From an uncultured Bacteroidia bacterium (GTDB lineage Bacteria > Bacteroidota > Bacteroidia > Bacteroidales > Prolixibacteraceae): a stretch of DNA of 56,341 nt. Numbering within the stretch: the first letter of the stretch is position 1; each line of letters opens with the position of its first letter. The notes under the pieces are model-generated. The model saw only the letters and a program-made list of their open reading frames with translations, searched no databases and was not told where the DNA came from. Position numbers and translations under genes: made by a program. Below are positions 43,938-54,100 of this stretch, in pieces. The stretch covers positions 1-56,341 of the forward strand of contig CAIVCR010000095.1 in NCBI GenBank assembly GCA_903904515.1. The letters run 5' to 3'.

Positions 43938-44003
43938 TTTCAAAAAAGAATCCTATTATAATTGGAAACTCAATTATTCGTATAGAATGTTTTGGCGGTA
44001 AAG

Positions 44004-45539
44004 TTACGCTCCCCACCCTTCCCGGTCGAGACTCCGGTATTGGATTGCCTCACCGAGGTGGTCAGCTAAAATGGCGGGTGACCCTTCGAGATCGGCAATG
44101 GTTCGGGAGACCTTTAAAATACGGTCGTAGGCTCTTGCAGAAAGGCCTAATTTCTCCATGGCATTTTTCAGAAGCTGATGTCCTGCCTGATCCGGAACAC
44201 AGTATTGATGGAGAAGTTTGGTATTCATCTGTGCATTGCAATAGATTTCTGTTTCAAGAAATCTTTCGCGCTGGATTTCGCGTGCGGTGATCACCCTTTG
44301 GCGTACGACCTGGCTTTTTTCTCCCGGTTTCATCTCAGTGAGCTCGTTAAAAGGGACAGGAACCACTTCGAGATGGATATCGATCCGGTCGAGCAGCGGC
44401 CCGGAGATGCGGCTCAGGTATTTCTGAACCATTCCGGGGGCACACACACATTGTTTTGTGGGGTGGTTGTAAAAGCCGCAGGGGCATGGATTCATCGAGG
44501 CTACGAGCATAAAACTGGCTGGAAATTCTACCGAGAACTTTGCTCTTGAGATGGTGATGAGCCTGTCTTCGAGAGGCTGACGCAATACTTCGAGTACGGT
44601 ACGTTTAAATTCAGGTAATTCGTCAAGGAACAAAACACCATTATGCGCGAGTGAGATTTCTCCGGGCTGCGGAAACGTACCGCCGCCGACCAAAGCAACA
44701 TCACTTATCGTATGATGTGGACTTCTGAAAGGGCGCAAAGTCATCAGAGAGGTGTGCTGTTCAATTTTCCCGGCAACAGAGTGGATCTTGGTAGTTTCCA
44801 GCGCCTCTTTGAGTGTGAACGGCGGTAATATCGTGGGTATTCGTTTGGCCAACATGGTTTTACCTGCTCCCGGAGGACCGATTAGAATTATATTATGACC
44901 GCCAGCTGCCGCAATTTCGAGGGCTCGTTTGACATTTTCTTGTCCCTTGACGTCGCTGAAGTCGACGTCGTAATTGGAGATTTTAGTCCTGAACTCTTCA
45001 CGTGTATCGATGATTGTCTGGACAAGGCCCGTTCTTCCTCCCAGAAAATCGATCACCTCCTTGATGTTCTCGACGCCAAAAATCTTAAGCTTGTCTACCA
45101 CTGCCGCCTCGCGGGCATTCTGAAGCGGAACGATAAACCCTTCAAAACCTTCCTCGCGTGCCCGTATTGCAATGGGAAGGATTCCTTTGACGGTCTGTAA
45201 TCCGCCATCGAGTGAAAGTTCCCCCATCATCATATATTTGTGCAACTCGGGGGCGGTAATCTGCTCGGAGGCAGCCAGAATTCCGATCGCAATCGGAAGA
45301 TCGTACGCTGAACCCTCCTTCCGGATATCAGCCGGCGCCATATTGATCACCACCTTCTTACCGGGAAGTTTGTAGCCATTAAAACGTAATGCAGAGTCAA
45401 TCCGTTGCTGACTCTCCTTGACCGCATTGTCAGGCAATCCCACAAGATTAAATTTGATTCCCCGGGATACATCGGTTTCAATAGTGATTGTTGTCGCATC
45501 AATTCCATGAACAGCACTGGCATAAGTCTTTATAAGCAT
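44004..45539 (-). CDS. YifB/ComM-type Mg chelatase-like AAA+ ATPase
   Basis: A 511-residue protein. The N-terminal ~150 residues are the ChlI/Lon-like domain (TIETDVSRGIKFNLVGLPDNAVKE), the centre is the AAA+ module with Walker A GPPGAGKT (about 218-225), Walker B FLDELPEF and sensor residues near ASMNPCPCGFYNHP, which also resembles a small zinc cluster. The C-terminal ~100 residues are the Mg-chelatase C domain. ComM relatives act as branch-migration helicases in natural transformation, so a role in DNA uptake or recombination is plausible. Standing alone, no com genes are close by. Confidence 0.92.
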   Translation of the reverse strand: MLIKTYASAVHGIDATTITIETDVSRGIKFNLVGLPDNAVKESQQRIDSALRFNGYKLPGKKVVINMAPADIRKEGSAYDLPIAIGILAASEQITAPELHKYMMMGELSLDGGLQTVKGILPIAIRAREEGFEGFIVPLQNAREAAVVDKLKIFGVENIKEVIDFLGGRTGLVQTIIDTREEFRTKISNYDVDFSDVKGQENVKRALEIAAAGGHNIILIGPPGAGKTMLAKRIPTILPPFTLKEALETTKIHSVAGKIEQHTSLMTLRPFRSPHHTISDVALVGGGTFPQPGEISLAHNGVLFLDELPEFKRTVLEVLRQPLEDRLITISRAKFSVEFPASFMLVASMNPCPCGFYNHPTKQCVCAPGMVQKYLSRISGPLLDRIDIHLEVVPVPFNELTEMKPGEKSQVVRQRVITAREIQRERFLETEIYCNAQMNTKLLHQYCVPDQAGHQLLKNAMEKLGLSARAYDRILKVSRTIADLEGSPAILADHLGEAIQYRSLDREGWGA

Positions 45540-45711
45540 AATTCAGGAAGATTACTCTTTTTAGCTAAAGTTACACTAAATAAATGAATAAATGGCCTCT
45601 TTTTCAGACAAAGCCAGTGCTTTAAGTGAGAAAATCTTTTATAGATGATACCGATTTTCTGAGTGAGTAAGTCGTATAAAATTAGACCTTCGCCAAATCT
45701 TTGAATATGAT

Positions 45712-45784
45712 GGATTCCCCTCGTTTGCAACGAGGGGCAAGTTGCCTGTCGTTTATAACCCCTCGTTGCAAACGAGAGGGATCC
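45712..45784. repeat. CCCTCGTTGCAAACGAG inverted repeat
   Basis: Left arm 45712-45737 (GGATTCCCCTCGTTTGC, then AACGAGGGG) and right arm 45759-45784 (CCCCTCGTTGCAAACG, then AGAGGGATCC) are near-perfect complements with a 21-base centre. Each arm is itself nearly palindromic. It looks like a REP-type mobile palindrome and abuts the AbiEii-like remnant. Confidence 0.85.
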
Positions 45785-45944
45785 GGTAAAATATCCCAGC
45801 CAAATGCTTGCAATTAGCATTCCAAATGCCCTCACCTATTTTGCCGAGGCCGATGAGAGCGATGATCCGGTGAGTTATAAAAAACAAACCTGGGAGCTCG
45901 TAAAAAAGGGGATAAGCCGAAAGGTAAGTGATTATTTAAAATAA
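45783..45944 (+). pseudogene. 3' remnant of an AbiEii-like nucleotidyltransferase gene (tentative)
   Basis: The frame from about 45783 to the TAA at 45942 encodes ~53 residues. Its end, ALTYFAEADESDDPVSY, then WELVKKGISRKVSDYLK, resembles the C terminus of AbiEii/AbiGii-type (DUF1814) nucleotidyltransferases, where a YF-DAE and a W-VK motif lie near the end. An ATG at 45804 exists, but a 46-residue protein lacks the nucleotidyltransferase core. The frame runs open into the inverted repeat, so the 5' part was probably deleted there. Recognition is by motif only. The rest of 45540-45711 holds nothing I can name. Confidence 0.42.
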
Positions 45945-45953
45945 TTAAAGAGT

Positions 45954-45961
45954 TATATTTG
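45954..45961 (+). promoter_or_regulatory. putative -7 box before mutL
   Basis: TATATTTG matches TAnnTTTG, 69 bases before the mutL GTG. No convincing -33 box. Confidence 0.4.
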
Positions 45962-46029
45962 TAAACCAATCACCATCTGATTGGAAAATGGTTTTTTGAA
46001 AACAATTTAAATAACTCAAGAATTTTTAC

Positions 46030-47910
46030 GTGCCCGATATAATTCAACTTTTACCCGATTCGGTTGCCAACCAGATTGCTGCAGGAGAGGTGATCCAGCG
46101 TCCAGCCTCTGTCGTTAAGGAACTTGTCGAAAATGCGATCGATGCAGGTGCAACCTTAGTAACGATCAACATTAAAGATTCCGGACGCACATTGGTCCAG
46201 GTGATCGATAACGGAAAGGGGATGTCACCAACCGATGCGCGGATGTCGTTCGAGCGGCATGCCACCTCCAAAATCCGTGAGGCCAATGACCTTTTTGCGA
46301 TCCGCACGATGGGGTTCAGGGGTGAGGCGCTTGCTTCCATTGCCGGCGTTGCGGATGTTGAGCTTCGCACGCGTCAGCATGGTGAGGAACTTGGAACCTT
46401 CATCCATATTCTGGGCTCTTCAATTCAGAAGCAGGAGGCCGATCATTGTGCCGAAGGGACAAATTTTTCGGTCAAGAATATCTTTTTCAATATTCCGGCC
46501 CGACGCAAATTCCTCAAATCGAACAGTTCAGAATTAAAATACATTATCACGGAAGTTCAGCGTATTGCGCTTGCGAATCCGGAGCTTGCTATCGAGTTAT
46601 TTCACAACAATTCGATCATCTATAACCTCCCTTCGGAGAATATCCGAAAACGCATTGTCTCGCTGTTTGGGAAAGGCATCAACCAAAATCTGATACCCGT
46701 CGATACCGAAACTACGGTAATCAATATCTCCGGTTTTATTGGTCAGCCCAAAAGTGCAAAGAAGACCCTTGGTGAACAATTCTTCTTTGTCAACGGACGA
46801 TTTATGAAACATCCGTTTTTTAACCGCGCGATACAGCAGGCTTACGACCGGATTCTTCCCCCGGAAACGTTTCCATCCTATTTTCTTTATTTTGAGGTCG
46901 ATCCGGCTACGATCGATATCAATATCCATCCCACAAAAACTGAGATTAAGTTTGAGGATGAGCGTTCGGCGTGGCATATTATCCAGGCTTCGGTGCGCGA
47001 GGCTATGGGTAAATTTAACCTGATGCCCTCGATCGATTTCGATCAGGCTGGATCCATTGACATTCCGATTGGTCCGCTTCGTGGTTCAAATATCCCGGAG
47101 CCGGAAATCCGGATCAATCCAAACTTTAATCCCTTTGAGAAGGAGCGTGGTGCCGATCGGAGCTATTCGGGGGCAACATCCTACCGCGATGAGCAGAATA
47201 TCGATAACTGGCAGGCACTCTATCGTGGTTTTGAGCGGGAGGGGGATCAGAATAACGGAGTTTCCCCTGGGCAATCAGAGATGCCTAACGAAACATGGAA
47301 CCAGGATGGGGTTCAGCAGGAATTTAAGAATGAAGGGATCTCGGTTGAAAATCATAATTTTCTTCAGTTCAAGAATAAATATATCCTCACTCCGGTGAAG
47401 TCAGGTTTAATGGTTATCGATCAGAGGAGGGCTCATGAACGGATCTTGTATGAAAATTTCATGCGGATTATCGAAAATCATCTCGCAATCAGTCAGCGTC
47501 AGCTTTTCCCGGCAAGGCTCGAATTAAATGCTGTGGATAATGAGATATTGATTGTGCTGGAGGAGGAGCTTAAGGCGCTCGGATTTGAAATTCGGCATAG
47601 TGAGGAGACGACCTATTATGTTGAAGGGATTCCTGCCTTACTGAGCCATCTGAACGCCTCGGATCTGGTGATAAAACTTATTGAAGATTTCAAAAACAGG
47701 CCAGTGGATGTGAAGGAGGAGATCAAGGAACATATTGCCCTGCTCCTTTCGCAATCTTCAGCTATTAAATATGGTGTTTCCTTGAAGAGCGAGGAGATTT
47801 TGGAACTGTTTAATCTCCTTTTTGCCTGTAATAACCCCAATTATTCCCCTTCAGGAAAAGCGATTGTTTCAATCGTTTCGTTTCCGGATTTTGAAAAATT
47901 ATTGAATTAA
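46030..47910 (+). CDS. mutL: DNA mismatch repair protein MutL
   Basis: A 626-residue protein that couples mismatch recognition by MutS to strand removal. The N-terminal GHKL ATPase has all motifs: ELVENAIDAGAT, DNGKGM, FERHATSKI and GFRGEALASI (residues about 30-100). A flexible linker spans ~345-440, and the C-terminal dimerisation domain follows. At 464-475 the endonuclease motif usually written DQHA-x2-E-x4-E reads DQRRAHERILYE, with arginine replacing histidine, and the distal ACxA and CPHGRP motifs are not recognisable. Start codon is GTG at 46030, before the conserved IIQLLPDSVANQIAAGEV. Confidence 0.96.
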   Translation: MPDIIQLLPDSVANQIAAGEVIQRPASVVKELVENAIDAGATLVTINIKDSGRTLVQVIDNGKGMSPTDARMSFERHATSKIREANDLFAIRTMGFRGEALASIAGVADVELRTRQHGEELGTFIHILGSSIQKQEADHCAEGTNFSVKNIFFNIPARRKFLKSNSSELKYIITEVQRIALANPELAIELFHNNSIIYNLPSENIRKRIVSLFGKGINQNLIPVDTETTVINISGFIGQPKSAKKTLGEQFFFVNGRFMKHPFFNRAIQQAYDRILPPETFPSYFLYFEVDPATIDINIHPTKTEIKFEDERSAWHIIQASVREAMGKFNLMPSIDFDQAGSIDIPIGPLRGSNIPEPEIRINPNFNPFEKERGADRSYSGATSYRDEQNIDNWQALYRGFEREGDQNNGVSPGQSEMPNETWNQDGVQQEFKNEGISVENHNFLQFKNKYILTPVKSGLMVIDQRRAHERILYENFMRIIENHLAISQRQLFPARLELNAVDNEILIVLEEELKALGFEIRHSEETTYYVEGIPALLSHLNASDLVIKLIEDFKNRPVDVKEEIKEHIALLLSQSSAIKYGVSLKSEEILELFNLLFACNNPNYSPSGKAIVSIVSFPDFEKLLN

Positions 47911-47932
47911 GCAACAATCCCGGGCGAATCGT

Positions 47933-47940
47933 TATTTTTG
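47933..47940 (+). promoter_or_regulatory. putative -7 box of the rhomboid operon
   Basis: TATTTTTG fits TAnnTTTG exactly, 26 bases before the first rhomboid ATG and 23 bases after the mutL stop. Confidence 0.55.
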
Positions 47941-47965
47941 CACAATTAACAAGATATATTTAATC

Positions 47966-48781
47966 ATGAATCAATATCAGACATCACCTTTTTCGATGCC
48001 ACCTGTAGTAAAAAACCTTATCCTGATTAACGTAGTGATGTGGGTTGCCAAATATGCCCTATTAAACGTTGGGATCGACCTTACCGAACTATTAGGATTG
48101 CATTATATAGGTTCGCCACTTTTCAGACCCTATCAGTTTATAACGCATCTTTTTATGCACGGTGACTTTTGGCATCTGTTTTTCAACATGTTTGCCCTGT
48201 ATATGTTTGGAAAAGTCCTTGAAATGGTCTGGGGCCCACGAAGGTTTTTAGTTTACTTTTTTGTTACAGGTCTGGGTGCAGCGGCGCTCCACTCTTTTGT
48301 CACATATCTCGAGATCTCGTCATTGCAGAAGAGTGTTGCCGCTTTTGTTAACACCCCATCCCCTGAATTACTGGCCGCTTTTGTAAAATCACATCTGAGT
48401 CATCCGGCAACCTGGGTAGCTGATTTAGTGAACAACTGGGGCGATGCTCCAACTAATCAGACCTATGCACAGCAGTCGGTTGAGCTTGTTCAGCGCGTTC
48501 TTTCTGAAACGGTTGATATTCCTACGGTTGGTGCATCTGGTGCAATCTTCGGAGTTTTACTTGGTTTTGGATACCTGTTCCCAAATACTGAGTTGATGCT
48601 GCTTTTTCCTCCTGTACCCATTAAGGCTAAATATTTTGTGATGGGATATGGTGCAATTGAACTTTATATGGGTCTTACCGGATCGCAAGCCGGTGTGGCT
48701 CACTTCGCCCATTTGGGTGGGATGCTCTTTGGCTTTATCCTTTTGAAATATTGGAGTAAACATTCACAAAAATTTTATTGA
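47966..48781 (+). CDS. rhomboid intramembrane serine protease
   Basis: A 271-residue membrane protease with about six helices. FMHGDFWHLFFNMFALYMFG holds the conserved H and N of helix 2, the nucleophile is S191 in VGASGAIFG, and the catalytic histidine is H249 in AHLGG. The loop between helices 3 and 4 (~115-185) is longer than in GlpG and polar. It is the first gene of a three-gene run with a second rhomboid (4-base gap) and an EEP hydrolase. Substrates are unknown. Confidence 0.95.
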   Translation: MNQYQTSPFSMPPVVKNLILINVVMWVAKYALLNVGIDLTELLGLHYIGSPLFRPYQFITHLFMHGDFWHLFFNMFALYMFGKVLEMVWGPRRFLVYFFVTGLGAAALHSFVTYLEISSLQKSVAAFVNTPSPELLAAFVKSHLSHPATWVADLVNNWGDAPTNQTYAQQSVELVQRVLSETVDIPTVGASGAIFGVLLGFGYLFPNTELMLLFPPVPIKAKYFVMGYGAIELYMGLTGSQAGVAHFAHLGGMLFGFILLKYWSKHSQKFY

Positions 48782-48785
48782 TCCG

Positions 48786-49664
48786 ATGGGAATTGCTGAC
48801 GAAATAAAGCTTTCATTTAAGAATGGGACCTACCTTACGAAGCTCATTTATATCAATATAGCAATATGGGTAGTTGTCAGACTTATCTTCGTTGGTTATT
48901 CGCTGAGCGGTTCCGATGGTTCCCTGATGATGAGCTGGCTGGCCTTGCCGGCATCATTTGAACTCTTTGTTACACGTCCGTGGACCATTTTTACCTATAT
49001 GTTCCTCCATTTTGAATTGATGCATATTCTTTTCAATGCACTGTGGCTTTATTGGTTCGGAAAGATATTTTTGGAATACCATAGTCAACAGAAACTATTA
49101 AGTCTTTATATCATAGGTGGTTTTTCGGGTGGACTCGCGTTCATGCTCGCCTATAACTGGCTGCCTGTATTTCATGAACGGATCATTAACAGTCAGTTAC
49201 TTGGTGCTTCTGCCTCCGTCATAGCTATTGTTATTGCTATTGCAGTTTATGTCCCAAACCATTTGATTCACCTCGCATTTATCGGACCTGTAAAAATCAA
49301 GTGGATTGCTTTTGTGTCGGTTTTACTCTATGTAATAAGCCTCTCGGGCGATAATGCAGGTGGAAATTTTGCACACCTTGGAGGTGCTGTCTGGGGCTGG
49401 ATTTATATGTCTCAGTTGGTAGCCGGCAGAAATATTACCGGTCGGTTCGACCGGATGACCGATACTTTTTTTTCATGGTTCAGGATACGCCGAAAACTAA
49501 AAATAAAGTATAATTCGCCCAATCCTGATTACGATTATAACCGAAATAAAGTGAGTCAGCAAAACGAAATTAACCAGGTTCTTGATAAAATCGGGAAATC
49601 GGGTTATGATAGTTTAACTTTTGAGGAGCGGGAGGTCCTTTTTAAAATGGGTAAAAAAAAGTAG
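48786..49664 (+). CDS. second rhomboid-family protease
   Basis: A 292-residue paralogue, about six helices, with FLHFELMHILFNALWLYWFG, nucleophile S142 in GASASVI and histidine H197 in FAHLGG. The GASG motif of typical rhomboids is GASA here, a modest variation. A cytoplasmic tail of ~70 residues (about 225-292) ends in basic residues and looks structured (ending LTFEEREVLFKMGKKK), as in many Bacteroidota rhomboids. It starts 4 bases after the first rhomboid stop and precedes the EEP gene by 4 bases. Confidence 0.93.
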   Translation: MGIADEIKLSFKNGTYLTKLIYINIAIWVVVRLIFVGYSLSGSDGSLMMSWLALPASFELFVTRPWTIFTYMFLHFELMHILFNALWLYWFGKIFLEYHSQQKLLSLYIIGGFSGGLAFMLAYNWLPVFHERIINSQLLGASASVIAIVIAIAVYVPNHLIHLAFIGPVKIKWIAFVSVLLYVISLSGDNAGGNFAHLGGAVWGWIYMSQLVAGRNITGRFDRMTDTFFSWFRIRRKLKIKYNSPNPDYDYNRNKVSQQNEINQVLDKIGKSGYDSLTFEEREVLFKMGKKK

Positions 49665-49668
49665 AGCC

Positions 49669-50751
49669 GTGAAGAAGTTTTTCTCAGCATTTGGTTTTCA
49701 GCTAAATATTGGAGCAACTTTCTTACTCCTTCTGGCCTATCTTGCACCTTTTGTTCCCCCTGATCTCTTCTGGCCATTGGCCTTCTTTGGACTTGCATAT
49801 CCCTATCTGGTGTTTCTAAATGTTGGGTTTTTAATCATCTGGGTTATCTTCCGATCAACAAAATTACTGCTCCCTTTGATCTCACTGCTGATCGGTTATA
49901 CTGATCTTGCCAATACCTATCAATTGTTCCCATCGACCGTAACCTCAAAGAATAAGGGGATTACAGTTTTGAGTTATAACGTTCACAGTTTTAGAATTGA
50001 CCAGCAGGCTCATCGACTGAATAACCCTAAAATCCTTGACTATTTTAAATCTGTCGGGGCTGATATTATATGTCTTCAGGAAGGCGTTCCATTTAAGGAG
50101 GGGAAGCTAAGTCCTCAGGGAATTAAGGAGGCTCTGCCGGGAATAAATTATTATCAGACGGCTTTACCCGGAAATTATTCCGACCTGATTACTTTTTCAA
50201 AATATCCGATCATCAGCAAAGGGGAGCTTAAATTTCGCTCATCACCGGTTCTGGTTCTTTACGCAGATTTGAAAATAAGTGAAAGTCAAATTGTCAGGGT
50301 ATACAACTGTCATCTGCAGTCATATTCCATTGATCCGGATGATCATTTTGTAATTGACTCGCTGAGTTCCGGTTTAAGCGACCATCAAATTAAAGAGGCA
50401 CGTAAAGTTAGTTTTAAGTTAAAAAACGGATTTGTGTGGCGTGCTTACCAGGCCAGAACGTTAGCTGAACACATCCGGAAGTCACCCTATCCGGTAATTG
50501 TTTGTGGCGATTTTAATGATACCCCGGTTTCGTATGCGTATCGTAATGTCAGGGGTGACATGAAAGATGCGTTCGTTGAATCAGGTTGGGGAGTCTCGAA
50601 TACCTATAATGGCTTATTGCCATCTTTCAGGATCGATTATATCCTGTCGGATAAAAAATTAGTCCCGATGAATTACAAAAGAGACCGGGTTCCTTTTTCT
50701 GATCATTTTCCGGTGCATTGCCGGTTAAGATTTGATCAGGCCGGTAAATAA
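49669..50751 (+). CDS. membrane-anchored EEP-family phosphohydrolase
   Basis: A 360-residue protein: two or three N-terminal hydrophobic helices (ATFLLLLAYLAPFV and later YLVFLNVGFLIIWVIF), then an endonuclease/exonuclease/phosphatase domain with VLSYNVHSF, CLQEGVPF, CGDFNDTP, IDYILSD and SDHFPVH, the metal and catalytic residues of the fold. Substrates in the family range from DNA to inositol phosphates and sphingomyelin; the membrane anchor argues against cytoplasmic DNA repair. The start is GTG at 49669, 4 bases after the rhomboid stop. An earlier TTG at 49621 would overlap that gene by 44 bases. Confidence 0.88.
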   Translation: MKKFFSAFGFQLNIGATFLLLLAYLAPFVPPDLFWPLAFFGLAYPYLVFLNVGFLIIWVIFRSTKLLLPLISLLIGYTDLANTYQLFPSTVTSKNKGITVLSYNVHSFRIDQQAHRLNNPKILDYFKSVGADIICLQEGVPFKEGKLSPQGIKEALPGINYYQTALPGNYSDLITFSKYPIISKGELKFRSSPVLVLYADLKISESQIVRVYNCHLQSYSIDPDDHFVIDSLSSGLSDHQIKEARKVSFKLKNGFVWRAYQARTLAEHIRKSPYPVIVCGDFNDTPVSYAYRNVRGDMKDAFVESGWGVSNTYNGLLPSFRIDYILSDKKLVPMNYKRDRVPFSDHFPVHCRLRFDQAGK

Positions 50752-50788
50752 GAATACCCCGAAGATTTCTGAAATCTTCGGGGTATTC
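50751..50788. terminator. bidirectional hairpin between EEP and trxA genes
   Basis: Perfect 18-bp arms, AGAATACCCCGAAGATTT and its complement, with a 2-base centre. It sits on the last base of the EEP gene and 23 bases past the trxA stop, so it can end both converging transcripts. Confidence 0.85.
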
Positions 50789-50811
50789 TATTTGTTTTAG
50801 GATTATAAGAC

Positions 50812-51129
50812 CTACAACAACGCGTCGATTTTCGAAGCGAGAATGGTTTTAGGAACAGCACCAACTTGTTTATCGGCTACCTCTCCGTTTTTAAAGAATA
50901 AAATGGTAGGAATATTGCGAATTCCAAATTTTGCAGCAGTTCCGGGATTTGTATCCACATCCATTTTTGCTATTACTGCCCTTCCGTTATAATCATCAGA
51001 TAGCTCTGCCACAAGTGGTCCGATCATGCGGCACGGTCCACACCACTCAGCCCAAAAGTCAACCAAAACAGGCTGAGTTGATTGGAGAACCACCTCATCA
51101 AAATTTGCATCTGTTACCTCTATTGCCAT
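50812..51129 (-). CDS. trxA: thioredoxin
   Basis: A 105-residue thiol-disulfide reductase. The active site WCGPC lies at about 30-34 in VDFWAEWCGPCRM, and the cis-proline is in FGIRNIPTILFF. The length is standard and there is no signal peptide, so it is cytoplasmic. It lies 58 bases after dnaE on the same strand; the two may share a transcript. Confidence 0.97.
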   Translation of the reverse strand: MAIEVTDANFDEVVLQSTQPVLVDFWAEWCGPCRMIGPLVAELSDDYNGRAVIAKMDVDTNPGTAAKFGIRNIPTILFFKNGEVADKQVGAVPKTILASKIDALL

Positions 51130-51187
51130 GATAAAATATGTTAAATTGTTAAAAAAGTCAGAAAAATTTAATCAGCAAATTTAAGAA

Positions 51188-54100
51188 TTAATTTATAGTA
51201 AAAACGATATCGGGATTTTTTTGCAGATAAGCTTTCAGCTCGCCGGATAATCCAATTCTTCTGGTTCTGGAAAACAGGTGAAGTTTAATGTTGGTGGAAG
51301 GATCAAAAACAGAAAATTTAATCAATGTTTTACCGGGTGACTGAGTAAGCCTCAGATCGAGCTCTTCGACTATTTCGCGCGATAGCGTCTCTGCATTAGC
51401 TGTGATCCGTAAACTTTCCGCTTTTTCGGCTAACTCTTGCAGCAGCTCTATTTTACTGGCTTTAAATTCGAGCTGGTCGCCCCCCTGCCACTTCGCTGCA
51501 ATCTTTCCGCGGATTAGCAGAAACAGACCTTTTTTGCAGAAATTTCCAAAATTTACAAAGTCGTTTCCAAAGAACATCATTTTATAGGAATCAGCATAAT
51601 CGGTCAGGGTAAGCGCAGAAAATGGTTTCCCGTTCTTTGTAAACCCCTCCTGCGTTTCAGTTACAATTCCGGCAAAGGTGAGTTCCCGGTTTTTTAACGA
51701 CTCTATCTCGTTATTGAGCATAGATAAATTGATGTCTTTGGAGCAGAAGCTTCTGATCTCCAAATCATAATCGTCAAGGGGATGCGAGGAGAGGTAGATT
51801 CCGATCAGATTTTTTTCCTTCTCAAGCGACACAATTTTGGGCCACTCCGGGACCATCGGGATGGATGGCAGTTTTACCTCAATGGTCTGGAAATCGCCAA
51901 ATAGCGAAGCCATTGAAGACTGTTTGTCGGTTTGAATCCGGTTTCCGTATTTGATCAACGCCTCAATAAACGTATTTCCATCGCTTGTTTCACCAAAATA
52001 TTGTGACCGGTAAATAGTTTGAAAGCTGTCAAAGGCGCCTGCCATGGCCAACGCTTCAAGATTTTTCTTGTTTATTGTCTGTAAATTTACCCGCTCCACG
52101 AAGTTGAAAATGGAGTTAAATTCACCATTGGCATCCCGCTCTTTAATGATATCCGACACGGCTCCGGCACCTACACCTTTGATTGCGGATAGCCCGAAGC
52201 GAAGGCCTCCGGTCTTATTGATGAAAAAGTTGGAGCGTGATTCGTTCACGTCTGGTCCCATGACAGCTAACCCCATATGCTTACTCTCATCCATGAAGAT
52301 GGAGATTTTGTCGGCATTGGTCAGGTTACTGCTTAATACAGCAGCCATAAACTCTGAGGGGTAATTGGCCTTTAAGAAGCCGGTTTGATAAGCAATATAG
52401 GCGTAACAGACTGAGTGCGATTTGTTAAATGCATATTGAGCAAAAGCTTCCCAGTCTTTCCATATTTTATCGATAACCGTGTCAGCCGCTTTACCCACGG
52501 TCTTACACCCTTCCATAAATTCCGGATTCCCCTTGCACCCTTCTGTAAATTTAGCCTTAAGTTTCTCCATCAGGGGTAAATTCTTTTTTCCCATCGCTTT
52601 ACGCAGAGAGTCTGATTCGCCCCTGGTAAACTGGCCCAGGGCACGGGCCTGCAGCATCACCTGTTCCTGGTATACCGTAATTCCGTATGTATCGGCCAAA
52701 TAATGCTCCATGATCGGATGATCATATACAATCTCTTCTCGCCCCATTTTCCGGTTGACGTAGTTTGGAATATAGTCCATCGGACCTGGTCGGTAGAGGG
52801 CATTCATGGCAACGAGATCTTCAAAGCGGCTTGGCTGCAATAAACGCAGCCATTTTTTCATCCCTGTCGATTCAAACTGGAAAATTGCCGTCGTGTTTCC
52901 ATTACTGAAAAGTTCAAAGGTTTTCTGGTCATCAAAGGGAATCTTATCAATGTCGAGGGTTATTTTCCTGGAAAGCTTAATGTTTTCCAAACACTCCTTG
53001 ATGATGGAAAGGGTTTTTAAACCCAGAAAATCCATTTTTAAAAGGCCGATCGATTCAACAAAGTGACCGTCATACTGGGTTGTAAGCAGATCTTCATCCT
53101 TGGTTGGCATCAGCGGGATGTGATTTTCGAGCTTTTCCCTGCCGATCAGGATCCCGCAGGCGTGTACTCCAAATTGGCGGATACACCCTTCGAGGGTCTC
53201 TGCATACTTTAATGTTTTTATAATAAGTGGATTAGCAGATCTCTTTTCCGCTTCAAGGGCTGGATTCTCACTGTAGGCCTTTGCAAGTGTGATTTTTGGC
53301 GTATCAGGAACCATCTTGGCTAACCGGTCTGCCTCAGACAAGGGCAGTTTTAAAACCCGTGATACGTCGCGGATCGCCATTTTAGCGGCCATCGTACCAA
53401 ATGTGCAGATATGGGCCACATTATCACGGCTATATTTTTCCTTTACCCAATTGAGTACCAGCTGACGACCGTCATCATCAAAATCGATATCAATATCGGG
53501 CATTGACACCCTGTCGGGGTTAAGAAACCGTTCGAACAGCAGATCGTGTTTAATAGGGTCTACATTGGTAATTCCGGTTGTATAAGCTACAACAGAGCCT
53601 GCTGCTGATCCGCGTCCAGGCCCTACAATCACCTGCATTTCACGCGCTGCCGCAATAAAATCCTGAACAATAAGGAAATAGCCTGGAAATCCCATGCTCT
53701 TGATGGTTTCAAGCTCAAATTCAATCCGCTCTTTTACCTCATTGGAAAGGATCTCGCCATAGCGGCTAACTGCCCCTTTGTAAACTAAATGAGTCAGGTA
53801 ATCGGACTCAAATTTGACTCTGAGTGCATTTTCGTATCCACCTGTTCTTTTGGGAATATCACTAAACTCTTCAATTAATAGCTCTTCAGGAAATCGTAGT
53901 CTGTATTGCTCTATCGTTCCAAAATCGGCAGGAATCGGAAATTCAGGCATGATCGGATCTGAATCCAACTCATAAAATTCAACTTTCTCCGTAATCTCCT
54001 GTGTGTTTGCAAGGGTATCCGGCATGTCGCCGAATAACTTGTTCATCTCGGCTGTTGTCTTGAGCCACTCTTGTTTCGTATAGCGCATCCGTGAGGGATC

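Noticed and set aside
44895..45200. Open frame on the plus strand inside yifB
   Set aside because: Antisense shadow of a well-supported AAA+ gene; no start context or family match. The same applies to the other long antisense frames inside GH2, purB, dnaE and mutL.
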